Shown here: positions 8,004 to 13,757 of the stretch, in pieces
How positions within the stretch are numbered: the first letter of the stretch is position 1
Layout: every line of letters starts with the position of its first letter
Assembly (NCBI GenBank): GCA_023700825.1
Contig: JAMPYE010000058.1
Location: 1 to 13,757 of the forward strand
Source of the DNA: Thermoanaerobaculia bacterium
Lineage (GTDB): Bacteria > Acidobacteriota > Thermoanaerobaculia > Gp7-AA8
Length of the DNA: 13,757 nucleotides
Direction: 5' to 3'
Position numbers and translations under genes: made by a program
Notes under the pieces: model-generated
The model's database searches: none
What the model was told of the DNA's origin: nothing
Seen by the model: only the letters and a program-made list of their open reading frames with translations

Positions 8004-9938
8004 ATGCTCTACCGACTCGACGACATACACAAGGCGTACGGCCCGCACGAAGTTCTTGCAGGGGCTACCTGGCAGCACAACCCCGGCGAGCGCGTCGGCC
8101 TCGTGGGCCGCAACGGCGCCGGCAAGACGACGCTCTTCCGGCTTCTGCTCGGGCTCGAGGAGGCCGACCGCGGCACGATCATCAAGGCCAACGGCGTGAC
8201 CTTCGGGCACCTGAGCCAGCACCTCAACACCAGCCCCGAGACTCCCCTCTTCGACTTCGTCCTGTCGGCCTTCGACAAGGTCCTGCGCATCGAGGGAAAG
8301 ATGCGCGACATCGAGCACCGGCTCGCCGACACGACGGGCTCCGAGCACGACCGCCTCCTCGCGAAGTACTCGGAGCTTCAGCACGAATACGAGCACGAGA
8401 ACGGCTACACGGTCCACGCCGAGGTGGAGCGGGTGCTCACGGGCGTCGGCTTCGCGAAAGAGGACTGGCCGCGCCCGGTCGGGGAGATGAGCGGCGGACA
8501 GCAGAATCGCGGGATGCTGGCGCGGCTGCTGCTGTCGAACGCGGACGTGCTGCTCCTCGACGAGCCGACGAACCATCTCGACCTGCGCGGCATCGAGTTC
8601 CTCGAGGAGTTCCTGTCGTCGTTCAAAGGGAGCTTCCTGCTCGTCTCGCACGACCGGACCTTCCTGAACCGCACGGTCGACCGGATCGTCGAGCTCGCGC
8701 ACGGCGAGCTCGTGGTCTACCACGGCAACTACGACAGGTTCGTCGCGCAGCGCGCGGAGCGCATGGAGCGGATGCGCGTGGAGTTCGAGCGTCAGCAGGA
8801 GATGGTCGAGCGCACCGAGGATTTCATCCGCAGGAACATCGCGGGGCAGAAGACCAAGCAGGCGCAGTCGCGCCGCAAGATGCTCGACAGGCTGGACGAG
8901 CTCGAACGGCCCGAGAGCGACGAGACCCTCGCGAAGTTCCGCCTCGACGCAGGGCCGCGCTCGACCGCGATCGCCCTCACCGCCGACCGCCTCGACTCGG
9001 GTTACCCGGGGCGGGCGGTCGTGCGAGGCTTCAGCGCCACCATGCGCCGCAGCGAGCGCTACGCGATCATGGGACCGAACGGCTCGGGCAAGTCGACGCT
9101 CCTGAAGACACTCGCCGGCCGGCTCGCGCCGCTCTCCGGCGACGTACGGCTCGGAGCGAACGTCCTCATCGGCTACTACGACCAGTCGCTGGGCGACCTC
9201 ACGCCGTCGAAACAGGTCCTCGACGAGGTCTGGGACCTCGACCACGGGCAGAGCGAGGAAGCGGTGCGGAACTACCTCGCGCGCTTCTCCTTCTTCGGCG
9301 ACGACGTCTTCAAGAAGGTCGCTGCGCTCTCGGGCGGCGAGAAGGGACGGCTCGCCCTCGCGAAGATCATGCACGCTGGAGGCAACGTCCTGCTCCTCGA
9401 CGAGCCGACGAACCATCTCGACGTTTACACCCGCGAGGCGCTCGAGGAGGCGCTCGAGCAGTTCTCGGGAGCGCTCGTCGTCGTCTCGCACGACCGCTAC
9501 TTCGTCGACCGCGTCGCCCAACACATCATCCTCGTGGAGGACGGCGAGGCGGAGATCCACCCAGGCAACTACACCGAGGTGCGCGAAAGACTCGCCACCC
9601 CGGCGCCAGCGCCGGCGCCGCCCGTCCCCTCCGTTCAGAAATCGAAGCCCTCGGCGGAGCCGCAGCCGCGAGCGCAGCTCGACCGCCAGGACAAGCGCGA
9701 ACGCGACCGCCGCGTCAGGAAGCTCGAAGGGGAGATCTCCCAGGTCGAGACACTCATCGCCGGACTCGAGAGCGAGAAGGAGAAGCACGATCTCGCACTC
9801 TGCAGCGAGGAAGTCTGGCGCGACGGAGAGAAGACCCGCATCGTCAAAGCCGAGATCGCCGACATCAAGAAACAGCTCGACGCGCTTTACACGAGATGGG
9901 ACCGGCTGGCCGCGGAAAAGGACGAGGCGGCGGGGTGA
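8004..9938 (+). CDS. ABC-F family ATPase (duplicated ATP-binding cassette protein)
   Basis: This soluble 644-residue protein has two ABC ATPase domains and no membrane segments, as in the ABC-F family, whose members act on ribosomes in translation or antibiotic resistance. Domain 1 has Walker A GRNGAGKTT (35-43), signature SGGQQ (163-167), Walker B VLLLDEPTNHLD (182-193) and SHDR. A charged helical linker (about 240-320), typical of the ABC_tran_Xtn interdomain arm, carries RRNIAGQKTKQAQSRRKML. Domain 2 has GPNGSGKST (357-365), LSGGE (442-446), VLLLDEPTNHLD (462-473) and SHDR. The tail has a Pro/Ala-rich linker and a coiled coil, as in Uup and some other members. Both catalytic glutamates (187, 467) are present. 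Start ATG 8004 fits the family N-terminus (MLYRLDDIHKAYG); the frame is open further upstream but that part overlaps the kinase gene. No clear ribosome binding site. The subfamily cannot be settled by eye. Confidence 0.93.
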   Translation: MLYRLDDIHKAYGPHEVLAGATWQHNPGERVGLVGRNGAGKTTLFRLLLGLEEADRGTIIKANGVTFGHLSQHLNTSPETPLFDFVLSAFDKVLRIEGKMRDIEHRLADTTGSEHDRLLAKYSELQHEYEHENGYTVHAEVERVLTGVGFAKEDWPRPVGEMSGGQQNRGMLARLLLSNADVLLLDEPTNHLDLRGIEFLEEFLSSFKGSFLLVSHDRTFLNRTVDRIVELAHGELVVYHGNYDRFVAQRAERMERMRVEFERQQEMVERTEDFIRRNIAGQKTKQAQSRRKMLDRLDELERPESDETLAKFRLDAGPRSTAIALTADRLDSGYPGRAVVRGFSATMRRSERYAIMGPNGSGKSTLLKTLAGRLAPLSGDVRLGANVLIGYYDQSLGDLTPSKQVLDEVWDLDHGQSEEAVRNYLARFSFFGDDVFKKVAALSGGEKGRLALAKIMHAGGNVLLLDEPTNHLDVYTREALEEALEQFSGALVVVSHDRYFVDRVAQHIILVEDGEAEIHPGNYTEVRERLATPAPAPAPPVPSVQKSKPSAEPQPRAQLDRQDKRERDRRVRKLEGEISQVETLIAGLESEKEKHDLALCSEEVWRDGEKTRIVKAEIADIKKQLDALYTRWDRLAAEKDEAAG

Positions 9939-9943
9939 GCCGG

Positions 9944-9964
9944 TTGTTAGTTGTTAGTTGTTAG
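9944..9964. repeat. Tandem 7-base repeat, three units of TTGTTAG
   Basis: Three exact TTGTTAG units make up the outer part of the left inverted-repeat arm. The right arm has two exact complementary units, CTAACAA, at 10144-10157, followed (reading outward to inward) by 14 degenerate bases. The 7-base difference in arm length is thus one repeat unit. Confidence 0.85.
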
Positions 9965-10064
9965 CCGGGCTGCGCGGTGTGTTCGCTTTTCTCTGGCGAA
10001 GGTGGGAGTACGACGGTAGTGGGTGGAACGTCGCGTGATAAATCCAGGAGGACTCCCATTCTGG

Positions 10065-10078
10065 ATTCAACATTCAAC
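10065..10078. repeat. Tandem 7-base repeat, two units of ATTCAAC
   Basis: Two exact adjacent ATTCAAC units lie inside the spacer of the inverted repeat between the ABC-F and CDF genes. The first unit overlaps the small hairpin at 10041-10067. Two units alone would be weak; it is listed because other heptamer repeats share the same gap. Confidence 0.5.
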
Positions 10079-10189
10079 GTCTTAACTTTCAGCTTCGACA
10101 GCGAGGAACGCACAGTTTACGCAGCCCGTCTAACACCCAAAAACTAACAACTAACAACCAAGAACACCAACCGACAACCGCCGCACCCG

Positions 10190-11095
10190 CTACAGCCCCT
10201 GGTCCGCCCACGCGGCCGGATCTTCGATCGGCTCGATGTGAATGATGATCGAGAGGCTGGGCAGCGCTTCGTGAAGCTCGCGCTCGATGGTGTCGACCAG
10301 GTCGTGTCCCTGCTTTACCGACCAGGCGCCGGGGACGAGCACGTGCATGGTGACGAAGCGCAGCGTTCCGGCGCGGCGGGTCCTTAGCGCGTGGTAGCGC
10401 ACCTCGTCCGTCTCGAAACGCGCGAGGACGGACTTGATCCGGGCGATCTCTTCCGCGGGAAGTGAGGCGTCCATCAGCCCACGAACCGACTCGGTGACGA
10501 TGCGCCATCCGGTGACGAAGATGTTCGCGGCAAACACGAGCGCGACGATCGGGTCGAGCCATACCTTGCCGCTGATGAAGACGAGACCGACGCCCGCCAG
10601 AACGCCCAGCGAGGTCCAGACGTCGGTAAGAAGGTGGTGCCCGCTCGCCTCGAGCGTCACCGAGCGATGCTTCTTCGACGCGCTGAGCAGCACGAGCGCG
10701 GCGCCGAGGTTCACGAGTGCGGCACTGAACGAGACCGCGAGGCCGATGCCGAGCTGGTGCAGCTCGCGCGGCGTGATCAGGCGATCGATCGCGGCCGCCG
10801 CGATGCCGAGGGCCGCGATCGCGATGAGTCCGCCCTCGAAGCCGCTGGAGAAGTACTCTGCCTTGCCGTGGCCGTACGCGTGGTCTTCGTCTTCGGGGCG
10901 CCCGGCCACCGTGAGCATCGCAAGCGCCATGACTGCACCGGCGAGATTCACGAGCGACTCGAGCGCGTCGGACAGAAGGCCAACCGACCCCGTCAGGAGG
11001 TAAGCGGTCGATTTGATCGCGATCGTGGCCACCGCGGCGGCGATCGCGATCCACGCGTACTTGAGCGGCGCGACGGTATGCGGACGTTCCGGCAC
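10190..11095 (-). CDS. Cation diffusion facilitator (CDF) family transporter
   Basis: CDF proteins export divalent metals such as Zn, Fe, Co or Mn from the cytoplasm by proton antiport, usually as dimers. The 301-residue product has the family layout: about six membrane helices over residues 13-215 and a C-terminal cytoplasmic domain with the ferredoxin-like pattern (MHVLVPG, HDLVDTIERELHEALP, IIIHIEP). TM5 carries HxxxD (His154, Asp158 in HHLLTDVWTS), half of the metal site. TM2 reads SDALESLVNL, so the usual D/HxxxD pair is Glu46 and Asn50 instead. The loop EDEDHAYGHGKAEYF (68-82) is typical of the family. Start is GTG 11095, chosen because GGAG (11103-11106) lies seven bases upstream; a longer frame to 11149 would run far into the carrier-protein gene. 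It follows the biotin carrier stop by four bases, so it is probably the last gene of that operon. Metal specificity cannot be read from sequence. Confidence 0.92.
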   Translation of the reverse strand: MPERPHTVAPLKYAWIAIAAAVATIAIKSTAYLLTGSVGLLSDALESLVNLAGAVMALAMLTVAGRPEDEDHAYGHGKAEYFSSGFEGGLIAIAALGIAAAAIDRLITPRELHQLGIGLAVSFSAALVNLGAALVLLSASKKHRSVTLEASGHHLLTDVWTSLGVLAGVGLVFISGKVWLDPIVALVFAANIFVTGWRIVTESVRGLMDASLPAEEIARIKSVLARFETDEVRYHALRTRRAGTLRFVTMHVLVPGAWSVKQGHDLVDTIERELHEALPSLSIIIHIEPIEDPAAWADQGL

Positions 11096-11099
11096 GCGG

Positions 11100-11593
11100 C
11101 TACTCCAGACTGACGAGCTCGTCGCCGTTCTCGACGGCCTGGCCCGCACCGACGAGCACCGCGGCCACGACTCCGTCTCGCGGCGAGACGATCTCGTTTT
11201 CCATCTTCATCGCCTCGAGGATCAGCATGCCCTGCCCGCGCCTGACTGCGTCTCCCGGCGCGACGTGAACGCGAGTCACCCGCCCGGGCATGATCGCGCG
11301 CACGTGCGAAGTCTCGTCGGTCTCGTCCTCGCGCCGCCGGCGCTTCATCGACAGCGGATCGAAGAGCTCCACGCAAACCGTGCGATCGGCGAATGCCACC
11401 TCGTGCGTCGTGCCGTCGCGGTGGTAGGCGAACAGGTACTGGCGAGCGTCGTCGAGCAGCAGGGAGTGAAGGATGCCGTTGGCGGTCGCGAGATCGACGA
11501 CGTGCGGACGGCCCCCGACGACGACGCGATAGCCGCTCCCTTCGCGCGCGACCTCGATCTCCTGCGTCTCCTCACCCATCCGGCAGATCAGCT

Positions 11594-11597
<4 letters not shown>
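11100..11597 (-). CDS. Biotin carboxyl carrier protein of an acyl-CoA carboxylase
   Basis: This 165-residue protein carries the biotin group between the carboxylase and carboxyltransferase centres. The C-terminal biotinyl domain (about 98-165) has the attachment motif EAMKM with the biotinylated Lys131, preceded by IMPGRVTRVHVAPGD and followed by VENGDELVSLE. The first 85 residues are beta-rich and resemble the BT linker domain of propionyl- and methylcrotonyl-CoA carboxylase alpha chains rather than the Ala/Pro-rich AccB N-terminus. A very charged linker (KRRRREDETDE, 85-95) joins the two. Start is GTG 11597: GGAGG (11606-11610) is eight bases upstream, and the start overlaps the biotin carboxylase stop as GTGA, a sign of coupled translation. 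A longer frame to 12416 exists but is a shadow of the carboxylase gene. It is upstream of and nearly contiguous with the CDF gene. Confidence 0.94.
11103..11106 (-). promoter_or_regulatory. Ribosome binding site deciding the CDF start
   Basis: GGAG on the minus strand lies seven bases before GTG 11095, within the final codons of the carrier-protein gene. It supports the short CDF start and translation from a shared message. Confidence 0.55.
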
Positions 11598-13093
<1,496 letters not shown>

Positions 13094-13112
13094 GCGATCG
13101 CTCTCCGCTCGC

Positions 13113-13472
13113 TCAACGCTCGCGGCGGCCGAGCTCGGCCGCCTTGTCGAGATAGGCCTCGATCGAGCGCCCGATCGCCAGCTTCTCGCCCAGCTCCTCC
13201 GCGCGGGTGAACTCCTCGCGCATGCGGCCGGCCTCGGCGAGATAGTAGTCCCGGAGGCCCGATTCGATTCCGAACTCAGGGTATTTGTCGGCGAGGGCCT
13301 TCATCCACTCCTCGACCTGGCGCCGCTTGTCGCGATCGCCGGCGCCGCGGCGAAGCTCGTCGAGCATGGCGTCGACCACTCCCTTGAGCGACTGGAGCTC
13401 AGCCGAGAGCGGCCTGGGCTCGGGCGCCGGGGCGGGCGCGGGGGCGACTTCCTGTCCTTCAACGGTGGTCAT
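13113..13472 (-). CDS. Hypothetical protein, 119 residues, upstream of biotin carboxylase
   Basis: I do not recognise this protein. It begins with a low-complexity Ala/Pro stretch (residues about 10-22), then a mostly helical, charged region with heptad-like hydrophobic spacing. Readable segments are SLKGVVDAMLDELRRG, QVEEWMKALADKYPEFGIES, LRDYYLAEAGRMREEF and SIEAYLDKAAELGRRER. There is no signal peptide, membrane helix, Cys pair or known catalytic motif, so it is probably a soluble cytoplasmic protein. The start is well supported: AGGAGG (13482-13487 on the minus strand) is nine bases before the ATG. It is 19 bases upstream of the carboxylase gene on the same strand and is likely the first gene of that operon. 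A link to carboxylase assembly is only a guess from position. Strong ribosome binding site and gene-like composition make it likely to be a real gene. Confidence 0.75.
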   Translation of the reverse strand: MTTVEGQEVAPAPAPAPEPRPLSAELQSLKGVVDAMLDELRRGAGDRDKRRQVEEWMKALADKYPEFGIESGLRDYYLAEAGRMREEFTRAEELGEKLAIGRSIEAYLDKAAELGRRER

Positions 13473-13497
13473 GCGAGAGGGCCTCCTGAGAAGACGC

Positions 13498-13526
13498 TAT
13501 GTACCCGTTCTGGCTCCAATTCGCAA
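13498..13526 (-). promoter_or_regulatory. Possible promoter of the carboxylase operon
   Basis: On the minus strand TTGCGA (13521-13526) and TACATA (13498-13503) are 17 bases apart, about 25 bases before the ATG at 13472. The match to the sigma70 consensus is moderate (4 and 3 of 6). The position between the tRNA terminator and a strong ribosome binding site makes it reasonable. Confidence 0.35.
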
Positions 13527-13608
13527 GGAGCGGCGAGAGTGCGGGCCCGCTGCGGGACTTCGCACGAGGGTGCCTCGGTGAACGCGAATCGGCGAGAAGC
13601 CGGAAACG

Positions 13609-13632
13609 AAAAACGGGACCTTTCGGTCCCGT
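13609..13632 (-). terminator. Intrinsic terminator after tRNA-Leu
   Basis: On the minus strand an 8-base-pair stem ACGGGACC/GGTCCCGT with a GAAA tetraloop is followed at once by a T-run (13609-13613). It lies 17 bases past the tRNA CCA end and should end tRNA transcription before the protein operon. Confidence 0.85.
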
Positions 13633-13649
13633 ATCGACGATCTGATGAA

Positions 13650-13734
<85 letters not shown>

Positions 13735-13757
13735 AGGCAACCAGTTACGGCAAAACG

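Larger units (their letters stand above)
9942..10159. repeat. Long-spaced inverted repeat filling a convergent gap
   Basis: The arm at 9942-9974 (33 bases) matches the reverse complement of 10120-10159 (40 bases). Apart from a 7-base length difference and a single mismatch (CCGGG against ACGGG), the arms are identical, ending in GGGCTGCG. The left arm starts three bases after the ABC-F stop codon. The 145 bases between the arms hold a smaller hairpin, AATCCAG/CTGGATT (10041-10067), and the pair TGGGAGT/ACTCCCA (10003-10009, 10052-10058). The gap of 251 bases has no credible gene and is less GC-rich than its neighbours. No transposase, target duplication or T-run is visible. Confidence 0.8.

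Noticed and set aside
7878..9788. A 636-codon open frame on the minus strand opposite the ABC-F gene
   Set aside because: The product is a low-complexity run rich in Arg, Leu, Val and Glu without any family motif, and the plus-strand ABC-F gene is certain. Long antisense open frames are expected at this GC content.
9942..10159. Transposon, MITE or CRISPR interpretation of the inverted repeat
   Set aside because: There is no transposase, no flanking target duplication that I can see, and the 7-base units have no spacers as in CRISPR. Kept only as an unclassified repeat.
11096..11149. Longer N-terminus for the CDF transporter
   Set aside because: It would overlap the carrier gene by 50 bases and adds Ser/Arg-rich residues; the GGAG-spaced GTG at 11095 is better.

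Overview
The window is a high-GC bacterial chromosome segment with housekeeping and accessory genes closely packed on both strands. The mix of genes suggests a soil or sediment Acidobacteriota-like organism: a MoxR/DUF58/transglutaminase cluster, a periplasmic double-propeller histidine kinase, and a split acyl-CoA carboxylase alpha chain. This placement is inferred from gene style only; no rRNA or other taxonomic marker is present.

Positions 1-3659 (+) hold a three-gene operon: the C-terminal part of a MoxR AAA+ ATPase (cut by the window edge), a DUF58 protein and a membrane transglutaminase of the TgpA type. The genes abut or overlap. This trio is widespread and probably acts together at the cell envelope, but its exact role is unknown. 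It converges on pdxJ (3807-4529, -), which makes pyridoxine 5'-phosphate.

Divergent from pdxJ is a 1086-residue membrane histidine kinase (4688-7948, +). Its sensor has 14 propeller repeats, followed by Y_Y_Y, one membrane helix, HisKA and HATPase_c. It has no receiver, and no partner regulator is in view. An ABC-F ATPase (8004-9938, +) follows it.

The right part is on the minus strand. Reading from the right edge: tRNA-Leu(GAG) with its own terminator, then a putative operon of a 119-residue unknown protein, biotin carboxylase, biotin carrier protein and a CDF metal transporter. The carboxylase and carrier genes overlap by 4 bases. Together they look like a fused acyl-CoA carboxylase alpha chain that has been split in two. 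The carboxyltransferase subunit is not in the window.

The least explained structure is in the two gaps between convergent genes (3660-3806 and 9939-10189). Each is spanned by a long imperfect inverted repeat that starts three bases after the plus-strand stop codon, and each contains tandem 7-base repeats of a different sequence. I found no CRISPR array, transposase, prophage or defence island, and nothing that clearly amounts to a new multi-gene system.
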